Positions 25,446-35,449 of a stretch of 64,000 nucleotides of DNA are shown one piece after another. Numbering within the stretch: position 1 is the first letter of the stretch; every line of letters starts with the position of its first letter. Where the stretch lies: assembly GCA_016647705.1 (NCBI GenBank), contig CM028339.1, positions 23,351,803 through 23,415,802 of the forward strand, given 5' to 3'. The notes beneath the pieces are model-generated. The model had not been told where the DNA came from. It did no database searches and was given only the letters and a program-made list of their open reading frames with translations. A program made the position numbers and the translations under genes. The DNA comes from Eucommia ulmoides (taxonomy: Eukaryota > Streptophyta > Magnoliopsida > Garryales > Eucommiaceae).

Positions 25446-25713
25446 CATGTCCTAGAAGCCGGCCACCTGGCCTTTCTCCTCACCACCGTTTGCCACCGCT
25501 TCTCTCTCTAAACATATATAGTATATAATTGCACTTAAGCCCCCTTTATTTTAGTTAAACATCAAGTTTTATTTTAATGTTATAAACATTTGCAATTTGG
25601 TCCCCTAACTTTTAAATCACATCTTAAATTTTGAAATCCGCCCCGCTATTTTTGAAATATTATAAAAATGCAACTAAAATTATTTGTATTTTAAAAAAAA
25701 TCGGGGTCTCACA
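22991..25713. mobile_element. Solo LTR (2723 bp) in Athila B gag
   Basis: Begins TGTCACAACCCG and ends GGGGTCTCACA, with a 5-bp TSD GCTAT at 22986-22990 and 25714-25718. The gag reading frame resumes on its far side. No gag-pol inside, so it is a single LTR left by LTR-LTR recombination. Size and ends resemble large-LTR Ty3/gypsy chromoviruses (Tekay/Del); this is inference. The middle has a CA-rich stretch (24720-25270) and a (GT)n run (25410-25442), which make spurious ORFs on both strands. A diverged fragment of the same family lies inverted at 32087-33218. Confidence 0.8.
23608..23805. repeat. Degenerate tandem repeat in the solo LTR
   Basis: About six copies of a unit with core ATCCACACCCCTT and a GGGGAGAA tail, at about 23608, 23638, 23665, 23685, 23715 and 23773. 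Spacing is irregular (about 20-58 bp). The ORFs on the minus strand here are products of this repeat. Confidence 0.6.
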
Positions 25714-26835
25714 GCTATTCCCATTCTCGCTTCGAGACCGAGCCAGGGGTTGGTTTCAATTTATCTAACCTGGGAGTATCTCGACTTGGGAGGAACTAGC
25801 TTAACTGTTCCTCATTAAGTTCTTTCCCCCATCGAAGACGTCAAAATTGAGAAGTGAGATTGCTTAAATTTGCCAAAAATATTATAAACCACTCTTTCAG
25901 GCATGGGACAAATTCAAGGACTTGTTTAGAAGATTCCTCCAACACATATATCAAGATTGGTTTCAAACCCAACTCTTCTAGAATGAGTTGGATTGACATA
26001 CGAGAACAATTGTGGATGCCACATCTGGAGGTTTTCTATCATCTAAAACTCCTGACGAAGCTCAAGCACTATTGGAGGAGATGGCGGCCAATAATGTTCA
26101 ATAGGCCAATAACATAGTTTGGGACGAAAGGTAGCTGGTATTCATGAGGTCGATCATCTAGCTACCTTGTTGGCCCAAGTTTCGAAACTCACGGAACAGC
26201 TTGTTGCCTTCACCACCAGAAATGCCTCATCAAGTCAGGAGATGAAAAATGTTGCAAGTGTTTCCCAATCGAGGATTGATAATGAGTTTGAGAAATGTTA
26301 CTCCGTCAACAACCGAGCCTATACCTTTAGGTCCACCAATAACATCTCAACTCACTATCATCCTAGGATTCAGAATCACGAAATTTTTTCTTATGCGAAT
26401 ACACATAATGCCTTGTGACCTTCTCCCGGGTATTCTTTGTAAACACAAAGTTTTCTGCCATAGTAGCCAAGTCGTTCCGTGCAACAACCTGTAGATAGAA
26501 ATAAGCTACTCTTAGAAGAATTGTTCAGTTCATTTATTAAGGAGACGCAAAATATCATGCGAGAAACGCATACTCGTCTCAACAAACATGAGACGCATCT
26601 TGATAACATCGAGACAACATGCCCCGACACCAATTCGACCGTGAAGTCTCTGAAAACGTAAATTGGCCAACTTGTTTGCGCCATCAAAGGGCAAACCTCA
26701 GGGAAGTTCCCAAGTGATACAGAAACTAACCTAAGGTATTGCAAAGCTATCATATTGAGAATTAAAAAGGAAATCGAAGTAACAAAGCCAAAGGAAGACG
26801 AGTCCAAGAAAAAAATAAACTACAAAAAATAACCC

Positions 26836-29800
26836 ATGTCGAATGAGAAGAAAAAGGAAGTTCCAAAGGCGAATCTGGGTTTTATCTCGTTTTCGGGCAA
26901 TCCACCGATGATCACTCTGCCATTGCCATATCCGCAGCGATTTCAGAAGAAGAAATTATATAGCCAATTTACAAAGTTTCTTGAAATTTTTAAGAAGATC
27001 CATATCAATATCCCGTTTGCCGATGCATTAGAGCAAATGCCCGATTATGGGAAATTTTTTAAAGATATAATAACTAAGAAGAAGAAGTTGGAAGAGTATG
27101 AGACCGTCAAGCTCATGGAGGAGTGTAGTGCAATTATTCAACAGAAATTGTCGCAAAAGCTAAAGGATCCCAGAAATTTCCCCATCCCATGCACTATTGG
27201 GAAGTCTCATTTTTAGAAAACACTTTGCGATCTTGGAGTGAGTATTAATCTTATGTCGTCATCCATTTTTTGAAAATTGGGGTTTAGAGAAGCAAAACCC
27301 ATTACTATTTCTCTACAAACGGCAGACTGTTCCTTGACTTATCCAAAGGGCATTATTGAAGATGTGCTCCTGAAGGTAAACAAATTCATCTTTCTTGTTG
27401 ATTTTGTTGTGTTGGAGATGGAGTAAGACTGGGAAATTCTTATTATTTTTGGGAGACCTTTTCTCGCAATCGGGAAGGCGTTGATCGATGTGCATAACGG
27501 AAACTTTACCTTAAGGGTCAATAATGAGGAAGTGAAGTTCAACATCTTCAACACCATGAAGTTTCCAAAAGAGTTTGTGACTTGAAATTGGATAGAATTG
27601 GTGGACTCGTGTGTTAAGGAGTTCTTTCGTGAAATCGTGCACCAAGATCCTTTGGAGCACAATCTCAAAAATTCCCTACCTATGGTGAATTTTGGTGAGA
27701 AAAGATCTATTAAAGATGAAAGTGTTGTGGACTGCATTTTATCTCTCGAAGTTGTGCCTAGCGATGAGGTAAATTTGGTACTAGTGTAGACTCTTGATGG
27801 ATATGAGAGTTGGCCAAATCCCTTAAATCTACCTCACGGTGGGTTGGTTCTCAAGCAATTACCGGAGCACCTTTGGTATACATTTTTTGGGGAGAACTCT
27901 ACCGATCCAGTGATTATTTCATCCTCATTGAGTCAAGAAGAAGAAGAAAAGCTTCTCATTATCCTGAAAAGGCACAAGTCCACGTTCACTTGGTGTATTT
28001 TCGACATCAAGGGAATAAGCCAAACCATTTGCATGCACAAAATTCTGATGGAGGATTCATTTAAGCCCTCAATTAAGCATCAAAGAAGGCTAAAGCCTGA
28101 AATGAAGGAAGTGGTTCATGCTGAAGTTCTAAAGTTATTGAATGTTGGAATCATTTATGCGATATCGGATAGTGAGTGGGTAAGCCCTGTGCAAATGGTT
28201 CCAAAGAAAAGTGGCAAAATCCCAGTGAAAAACAAGATGAATGATCTAATTCCCACATGAACCATCACAGAATGGAGAGTGTTCATTGATTATCGGAAGT
28301 TGAATAAGGCCACAAGGAAGGATCATTTTTTCCTCCCGTTCATCGACCAATTGCTGGGCCGGCTAGCTGGTTATGACCATTACTGCTTTCTTGATGAGTA
28401 TTCAGGTTATAATCAAATAACCATTGCACCGGATGATCAAGAAAAGACAACATTCACTTGCTTGTACGATACTTTTGCATACCGTCGTATGCCGTTTGAA
28501 CTATGCAATGCTCTGGCAACTTTTCAATGGTTTATGATAGCGATCTTTTCAGATATGGTGAAAGATATTATGGAAGTGTTCATGGACGATTTATTAGTCT
28601 TTGGTTCATATTTTGACCATTGCCTCCACAATCTATCACTTGTGCTAAAGCGATGTGAAGAGAAAAATGTTGTTCTCAATTGGGAGAATTGTCATTTTAT
28701 GGTTAAGAAGGGTATCGTTTTAGGCCATCAAATCTCTTCCAAGGGACTTGAGGTGGATCGAGCAAAGATTGAGACAATTGAGAAACTTCCCCTACCAATC
28801 AATGTAAATGGGGTACGGAGTTTTCTAGACCATGCTGGCTTCTATCGGAGATTCATCAAGGATTTTTTGAAAATGTGAAGTTGTTGTGCAATTTTCTTAA
28901 AAAAGACTCCTCATTCGTTTTTTATGATTCTTGTTTGGAGGATTTTAATGCAATGAATGAAAAATTGATCTTGGCTCCGATTATAGTCGCACTCAATTGG
29001 AATGAGCCATTTGAAATTATGTGTAACTCTAATGACTATGCGGTTGGGGTTGTTCTGGGCCAATAGAAGGAGAATTTTTTTTGGGCGATTTACTATGCAA
29101 GCAAAACTCTCAATAATGCACAGGAGAATTACACCACCACGGAAAATGAGATGTTAGCGGTGATCTTTGCTTGTGATAAGTTTCGATCATACATTATTGG
29201 GTGCAGGGAGATCATCTATACGGACCACGCAACCATCTGATACTTATTCGCAAAGAAAGACACAAAGCCTCATTTAATCCGATGGATTCCCTTGCTTCAA
29301 GAATTTGACGTCGAGATTCGCGACAAAAATGGTAGTGAAAATATTGTCGCTGATCATCTTTCAAGACGCGTATTAGAAGATATTTGTGATGATTCGTGTA
29401 TTATAAAAGTTTTTTTGGACGAACAATTATTCAATATCAAAGTAAAACTTCTATGGTTTGCGAATATAGTCAATTATCTCGCGTGCAAGGTGTTTCCCCC
29501 GGACCTATCTAGTGCTCAAAAGAAGAAGTTCCTATTTGATATGAATAGTTACATGTGGGATGACCCTATGTTGTTCAAGAAGTGCGCTGATCAAGTCATT
29601 TGGTGATGTATTCTGGAAGACGAAATTGCGAGCATTCTCCATCATTGTCACTTATCGCCGTGTAAAAGGCACTTTGGTGCAACACGGATATCCGTAAAGG
29701 TGCTTCAATCAGATTTTTACTAGCTGACTCTTTTTCGTGACTCTTATACTGCTGTGAAAACTTGTGATCGGTGCTAGACGGTCAACAATATCTCGAGGTG

Positions 29801-30740
29801 GCATGAGTTACCTTTAACAAATATTCTCGAGCTGAAACTTTTTAATGTATGGGGAATAGATTTCATGGGACCGTTTCCTCCATACTTTGGTCAGGAGTAC
29901 ATTTTGTTGGTAGTGGATTACGTGTCAAAATGGATAGAAGCTGTAGCCACACTGACCAATGATGTAAAAATGGTTCTAAAATTTCTTCAAAAGAATGTAT
30001 TGACAAGGTTCGGGACTTCTCGAGCAGTCATTAGCGATGAAAGAATCTATTTTTACAACATAATTTGCAATACTCTACTGACCAAGTACGAAGTTCGGCA
30101 CAAAGTAGCACTAGCTTACCATCCCCAAACAAACAGTCAAGTTGAAGTTTTCAATCAGGATATCAAACAGATTCTGGAGAAGACAGTTCACTCCAACTGA
30201 AAAGTTTGGGCGGTGAAACTCGACGATGCATTGTGGGCCACCGCACGGCGTTTAAAATATCGATCAGAATGTCTCCATATCGGTTGGTGTTTAGAAAAAG
30301 CATGCCACTTGTCAGTTGAGTTGGAACACTGTGCCTATTGGGCAATTAAGAAGTTAAATTTCGATCTCAATGCTTCAGGACAACAATGTCTCCTACAGCT
30401 CAATGAGCTAAAGGAATTTTGTAACGAGACATATGAGAATGCTAAGTTATACAAGAAGAAAACCAAAAGATGGCTTGACAAGAACATCATTAGGAGAGAA
30501 TTTGGCTCGGGACAACAAGTGTTACTTTTCAACTCTCGGTTGAGACTTTTTCCCAAAAAATTGAAGTCCCGGTAGTCTGGACCATTCTGGATTAAACAAG
30601 TATTTCCATTTGGTGCTGTTGAATTGAAAGGTTATGATGATCGGATTTTTAGAATTAACAGGAAAAGAATCAAGCAATATTATGAAAATGAAAAGCGAGT
30701 TGTAGAGAGTATCTCCCTCGTTGATAACTGATGCAGGTCG
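26836..30740 (+). pseudogene. Athila B pol: protease, RT, RNase H, integrase, broken
   Basis: The protease region (about 27217-27600) keeps recognisable Athila text only across frame shifts. RT is at about 28060-28880: VFIDYRKLNKATRKDHF, YSGYNQI, FAYRRMPF and the FMDD catalytic box (near 28585) are intact, but a stop falls at 28258-28260 and another at 28876-28878. RNase H covers about 28880-29290. Integrase has VRIFDKNGSEN-type text at 29292-29606 and the core at 29865-30200 ([22 protein letters not shown], then [19 protein letters not shown]). The C-terminal part is 30213-30740. Many stops make it non-functional. Confidence 0.9.
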
Positions 30741-30977
30741 TTGTTGAGTCCGACTAGGGACGTTAAATTTATCGTCTTTTTTGAAATACAACACGGGAAT
30801 GGTTCTTACCTAGTTTGAAAAGAAAAAAAAAAGGCTTTCAGTGATCATTGTGCGAGTTTGTTATGTAAATGGAGGAGCACAGACATTCAGGGATGTTGAG
30901 TAAATCTAGAACGAGAAGAAATAGCGGTACGACAACAAAACGGTAACCTACAGTTCAAAAATCCAAGCAAAAAGAGC

Positions 30978-31035
30978 TAAGGCCTAGTGGCCTTAGCGCG
31001 CTGCAACGCGTTCTCCATCGCGCTGCAGCGCGCAC
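30978..31035 (+). promoter_or_regulatory. Palindrome cluster upstream of ORF3 in Athila B
   Basis: Copies at 30995-31011 (AGCGCGCTGCAACGCGT) and 31019-31035 (TCGCGCTGCAGCGCGCA) are the same palindrome type as in the B LTR. Directly before them is a distinct one, TAAGGCCTAGTGGCCTTA (30978-30995). A CCCCTGTT phrase and an AT-rich box (caataaaatg) follow, as at 290-306 in element A. Inference: ORF3 promoter-proximal element. Confidence 0.55.
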
Positions 31036-31514
31036 ACCCCTGTTGCAATAAAATGACGCGATTCTTCATTTTTCACCAATTTCTAACCCTAGTTTTGAAA
31101 TTTCTCTCCTCTATTCTCTCCCAAACCGTGAACCTACCTCCAAATTCATATCTTCTCCTCAAGAATCTATATCCCCACCACAAATCCACCATTTTTCCCC
31201 TCATTCTTAAACAACCGTTTGTTAAAAAAATGATTCAAGCAGTCAAATGCAATGAGGACTTCATCTCCAGCGATTTGGGTACCCAAAAATCATCAAGTAA
31301 GTTGTTTCAAGAATGAATTTTCATTTGTGTGCTTTTATTTCCTCGTTGGTGGCTCGCTGGCTTGGGGTTTGCTTGTGAAATCATAGTTTTGTTTGAAAAC
31401 CGTGACTCTGGTGTTGCATTTGGGATTTTCTTAACTAATGTGGTCGTGGGTTATTTTTTTGTGAAGTCCAAATTGTGTTGGCAAGGGTTTGTTGTGTTTT
31501 GGCTTAAAAATCAT
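31036..31514 (+). other. Pyrimidine-rich leader and candidate intron before ORF3
   Basis: Rich in C, T and A, with no transposon-coding similarity. An ATG at 31230 opens 22 codons that end at a good splice-donor match (CAAGTAAGTTG, GT at 31297). A similar leader without this clear donor precedes ORF3 in element A. Could be a leader exon; low certainty. Confidence 0.35.
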
Positions 31515-32086
31515 GTTGCCGAAATCAGTTTCGAAGTGACAAAGGGGAGAGGGGTCTGGTCCGAGAGCCCCGAATCTAGCCTTGGATTTTGATTCGAGTT
31601 GTTTCGTTTCCAAGCAGGCTGAGCAGCATTTCAATAAGCATAAAAAAACCAGAAATTGCATTCGTGAACGAGGTTTCGCCGATATCGAAGATCTTCAAGT
31701 TGAGATCCCAAATGTGATAAGAGAGAGGAAATGACAGTACTTTTATAGACAACCAGACCCGGGTGCTGTCACCTTGGTTCGTGAAGTTTATGCCAACTCC
31801 ATGGGATGCGAGAACCACAAGACCAGGGTTCAAAATCGTTGGGTGAAATTCGATCTTGAAATGATTAACCAACACTTGGGGTTACCTAATGATGCATTTG
31901 ATGAGGACGAGATGAAACAAAATCTAGATGAAGTCATTAAGGCGTTATGTTCGGAAGTTGTTATGTTCAGAACGTGCACGTTGGACACCTATAAAGAATG
32001 ACCAGGCTGTTTTTGAGTCCAAGCACTTGAAGAAGTTCCCAAAAATCTGGTTCCGCTTCGTCAATGCTAGATTATTTTCGACAGCT
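31515..32086 (+). pseudogene. Athila B ORF3 with PF20167-like domain, truncated
   Basis: Pieces align with the A ORF3: RGEGSGP, FDSSCFVSKQAEQHFNKH, CIRERGFADIEDL, AVTLVREVYANSM and LEMINQHLGLPND. A stop at about 31730 and another at 31999 break the frame. It ends at 32086, where an LTR fragment begins, so the C-terminal third is missing. Function of the family is unknown. Confidence 0.7.
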
Positions 32087-33218
32087 TGTAAGACCCAGAT
32101 TTTAGCACGTGCATAATTTTAGTTGCATTTTAGAGTATTTAGAAAATAACAGGGTGGAATGCGTCATTTCTAATTTAAATTAAAAGTTTAGGGGTCAATT
32201 AGCAATTTTAGAAATATTCATTTTAAATTTTGGGATTTAAATGACAACTTAAAGAAATTAGGGGGGGGTTAATGTAATTTGAGAGAAAAAATTAATACAC
32301 ACACACTCTGACGGGATCAAATGAAAAAAAAAAAAGGATCTCGACGTGGCAACGCAGGAGATTAGGAAAAAAACCACTAGAATCATGCATATGTATATAT
32401 ATTCATCCATGCATGTGGTGATGATGAATCTCAAAAGAAGGAAATAGAAGGAAAAAAAAAAGGTTCGACTAGTGGGGTGGTTCGCCTTCGGTGTGTGGGT
32501 ATCATGTGTGCAGTTGGCCGGATAGGGATCACCGACGATAGGGGTGATCAGTGATCATCGTTCGTGTACCAATGGTTGTCGTCAGTCTGAGTGGGTGTTG
32601 TTCCGTTGTCAGTCCAGCGTAGGGATGGGTGTTTTGTTGACGATGACTGATGTGGTGGTGTGTGTCTCTGACTGTTCATCCGGCGATTGTGTGTGGGTGT
32701 ATTTGAGTAGACTATAAGTGTGTGTGTTCAGTCAACAACGGTTGTGTATGTGTGTGTTGATCCGGTCCAGTGGGTGTGTGTGTGTTGTATGTGTATGTTT
32801 CTCCAGCGTGCATGTGTGTGGGTGTGTTTATCTAGTGTGTGGGCAGGTGATTGGCAGCCATGTGTGGGTGTGTGGTGTCGTTTGGTCAGCCGGCTTTGAC
32901 AGGGTGTAAGAGTATGTATGTGCGTAGTCGTTGCTTAGTCGTCGCTAGTATGAGAGGGTGATTGTATGTGTGTTTGCGATCAAACTGTGTGTGTGTATTG
33001 CCAACGGTGTGTTCCGTTGTGGGGTGGTTTGATCCGACCTGTGGGGGGGTGTTGTTGGTAGAACGGGTTGCTCTGTGTGTGTATGATCGGTGTAACGTGG
33101 CCGACGGTGAGTGATGAGTAGGAAGGAAAGAGCGTCGCCGACAGTAGGAGTTAGAGAGAGAGTTCCAGGCGCCAAAAACAGAAAATAGAAAAAGAGAAAA
33201 AAAAAATGAAATGATTTC
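32087..33218. mobile_element. LTR fragment, same family as the solo LTR, inverted
   Basis: Starts TGTAAGACCC, the reverse complement of the CGGGGTCTCACA end of the 22991-25713 LTR. The next 200 bp also align with it in reverse (attttagttgcattt, gtttaggggtcaatt). A TG-rich stretch (32660-33080) mirrors its CA-rich stretch. The other terminus is absent; it stops where Athila C begins. Confidence 0.6.
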
Positions 33219-33441
33219 TGATAGGTGTGATCTATCTACATATTTCCAAACTGAATTAAGTTAATTTTTTAGCTTTTATATAATATTTTATTATGTTTTA
33301 ATTAGTTTTCATATTTTTTGTATAAATCAGGTGTGTGGGGCAAAAAGATAAAAAACTGGAGCGAAAATGATGAGATCGAACCAAAAGCGGTTGAAGTTAC
33401 GGTGGATAAACAAGCTCGGAGGCAAAATTGTGAAACAGGCC

Positions 33442-33635
33442 CACCGCCTAGGCGGTGAAGAAGTTGAGAAATGACCAAAGGCTACTAACAGCCCACCGCC
33501 TAGGCGGTGAATCCCATTGCCTAGGCAGAAACCCAGCAAAAAGATTTCTATGTCCACTGCCTACTTCTTCGCCTAGGTGATCAGCAAAACCGACCTACCT
33601 TCGCCCAGGCGGTGGAACCCTTCGCCTAGGCGGAG
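33442..33635 (+). promoter_or_regulatory. Six-copy palindrome array in Athila C LTR
   Basis: CACCGCCTAGGCGGTG, a perfect 16-bp palindrome, occurs at 33442-33457 and 33494-33509. Variants are at 33515-33530 (CATTGCCTAGGCAG), 33569-33583, 33600-33615 and 33621-33635. All keep the CCTAGG-type centre. The array ends 51 bp before TATAAATA. Confidence 0.75.
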
Positions 33636-33685
33636 AGCCTCTGCACAACCTAGATATTTATTAGATTTTTTGTAGATTTTTTGCC

Positions 33686-33693
33686 TATAAATA
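33686..33693 (+). promoter_or_regulatory. TATA box of Athila C LTR
   Basis: TATAAATA downstream of the palindrome array, matching the layout of the B LTR. Confidence 0.6.
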
Positions 33694-34604
33694 CCATTCC
33701 CTCTCCCCTCCTTTGAGACCCCCCACCCCCCCCCCCCCCCAGCCATTTGGGCACCTTAGGCCATACTTAAGCTTAGGTTTAGGAGTTTTAGAGGTAGAGC
33801 TCACATACCGAAGTGGAGAAGACGGCGAAGCGATTGTTGAGCATTCTTAGCAGCTAATGTTCAGACGAGGCTAAGTTCTTCAATTATTTTCCTTATTTCT
33901 TTAACTTAAGATTATGTGAGCATGTTTAGCTTGTTCTTTCATTATACATACGGTTATGGCCGTAGTTAAACATGGATTGTATAGGGATTAGCAATAAATT
34001 TATGAATATGTGTTGGGATGATTTCGGTGTTGTGTTTATGTTTGTTCTTCGTAGTTTGATTGTATTTATCATATTGTTTATTTATCATGTTTAGTTAGAT
34101 ACATGGAGAATACGGGGTTTGACAAATCTCGGATTCGGATTAGGGTAAACAAACACCACGATTTTATAACCCGGTCGGGATTTAAATTGTGGACAATCGA
34201 TGACATTGGGGCAAGACTCACGCGACCTAGGGTCGTTAAGATGTTGAGGGGGACTTTTTCGTTGACTCGAAGTTGCGTTATATCCCTTATCCTACACTGG
34301 GGAGAGGTAGCGAGGGAGTTTTAAAATGGAGATAGGGTAAATACAACGCACAATCCAATGAACCGGTCGGGAGTTGGATTGTGTGCAATCAATGACGCTG
34401 GGCGAGACTCACGTGACCTAGGGTTGTTAAGACGTTGAGGGGGACTTATTCGTTGACTCGAAGTCATATATTCCACCGTCTTATACTCGGGAGAGGTGGC
34501 GGTGGAGTTTACGTACCGAGATTATCAAATAAGTCGAACACTGTAAACGTGAGTAAATCGAAATCGAATACATATTTGTAAACACGTTAATCCCTAAGCA
34601 CATT

Positions 34605-34768
34605 AAAGTGAATCAAGTTAGCAATTGCAAATGCTACTTGATGTGAGCAGTTGGGTTTAGGGCGAACTTCAGATTGGTTCGGTATTCGAGTACTCACTTG
34701 TAGTTTTCTTTTGTTTTAACCACACCCGTGAAATAATACTAATCGAATAAGTTTGGGGGTGTGGTTAG

Positions 34769-34818
<50 letters not shown>

Positions 34819-35449
34819 ATACATATGTAAATATAAGTTTAATTCCGTTTGTTTTTTACAAATGAGTATGTCGGTCTTAAATGCATGTTCGGGATTGTTT
34901 CCAATCTAAGTATGGGGCTTCGAGAGTGAATGTGTCAAGCTTTGAGCCCTGGATAACGTTAAGTTAACAATGTTAACCTGTTTTCAATTCCGAAATACCC
35001 TTGGCCAAATATTCCTTAACCGTACCAAGTTCTAATGATCTCTATGAATTTCTGAACTTACATTAGTGGAGAGTGGACCCTAATCCGGCCTATGGAAATC
35101 CTAGTCCTTCACGATCTAAATCATGAATTTCGTTGGGGGATAATCCATTCCGGTCATTATATAGTATATTATTGAGTCTTATACTAACACGTATACAGGA
35201 TCTAGAATGGTGTTCACCATTATTGCATGTCAAAATTCTAGAATATTACATGATGTGTATTATTGCCTAAACTCAATATGACTGACGGTTGTTGAGGGAA
35301 TAATGACTTGGCTGTTAGCAGAATTTAAAACTCGCATGTTGTTATGTTTAGATTGTTTTAGGATGTTGGTTATTTCATTTAGTTGTGTTTTTTATTTTCG
35401 TGTGTGTGTTTGGCTCGAGAACTAGCCAAATTCCAAGTTTGGGGGTATT
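34605..35449 (+). other. 3' UTR of Athila C
   Basis: Aligns with 2608-3455 of element A, with no coding sequence. A run of 45 A lies at 34773-34817 at the position of a 16-A run in A. The PPT-like CCAAGTTTGGGGGTATTT ends at 35449. Confidence 0.65.

Larger units (their letters stand above)
22540..26832 (+). pseudogene. Athila B gag, split by a solo LTR
   Basis: The N-terminal part runs 22551-22990 (RSLEFLDPDPEIECTLRRL, then ANNFELKFALINKVQQNQYG and NIHLAMFLEIWDTVKINGVSEDVIRLKL). It continues past the insertion from 25714 with the expected LFPFSLRDRARGWF and, after stops, TPDEAQALLEEMAANN and VAGIHEVDHLATLLAQVSKLTEQL near 26050-26200. Gag forms the capsid of the element. Stops within 25770-25990 and 26419-26480 inactivate it. 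No clear ATG precedes the first block. Confidence 0.85.
11884..32086 (+). mobile_element. Athila-type Ty3/gypsy retrotransposon B, with nested insertions, 3' end lost
   Basis: Order: 5' LTR (11884-12406 plus 21609-22420), PBS, gag, protease, RT, RNase H, integrase, ORF3. Copia D (12407-21603) sits in the LTR and a solo LTR (22991-25713) in gag. Removing D gives an LTR of about 1335 bp, close to the A LTR. The tRNA-Asp-type PBS (TTTTTGGTGCCGTTGTCAGG), the gag block beginning with RSLEFLDP, and the RT and integrase sequences are typical of Athila. ORF3 is broken at 32087 by an LTR fragment and the 3' UTR and 3' LTR are not seen. The inferred left end TGATTTACC follows CTATTG; no TSD can be checked. 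Confidence 0.85.
33219..34604 (+). repeat. LTR of Athila C, left copy, 3' end deleted
   Basis: Begins TGATAGGTGTGATC as at 35450. Holds the palindrome array (33442-33635), TATAAATA (33686-33693), a C-run (about 33719-33740) and a duplicated block: first unit about 34108-34322, second about 34345-34514, both with AAGACTCACG/CGAGACTCACG and GTTGAGGGGGACTT. The terminal part expected by comparison with A and B is deleted. Confidence 0.7.

Noticed and set aside
24504-25511. Overlapping ORFs on both strands with His/Thr or Cys/Val runs
   Set aside because: They come from CA/GT simple repeats in the solo LTR; no conserved domain.
32718-33175. Cys/Val-rich ORF and its antisense
   Set aside because: TG-rich simple sequence in an LTR fragment.
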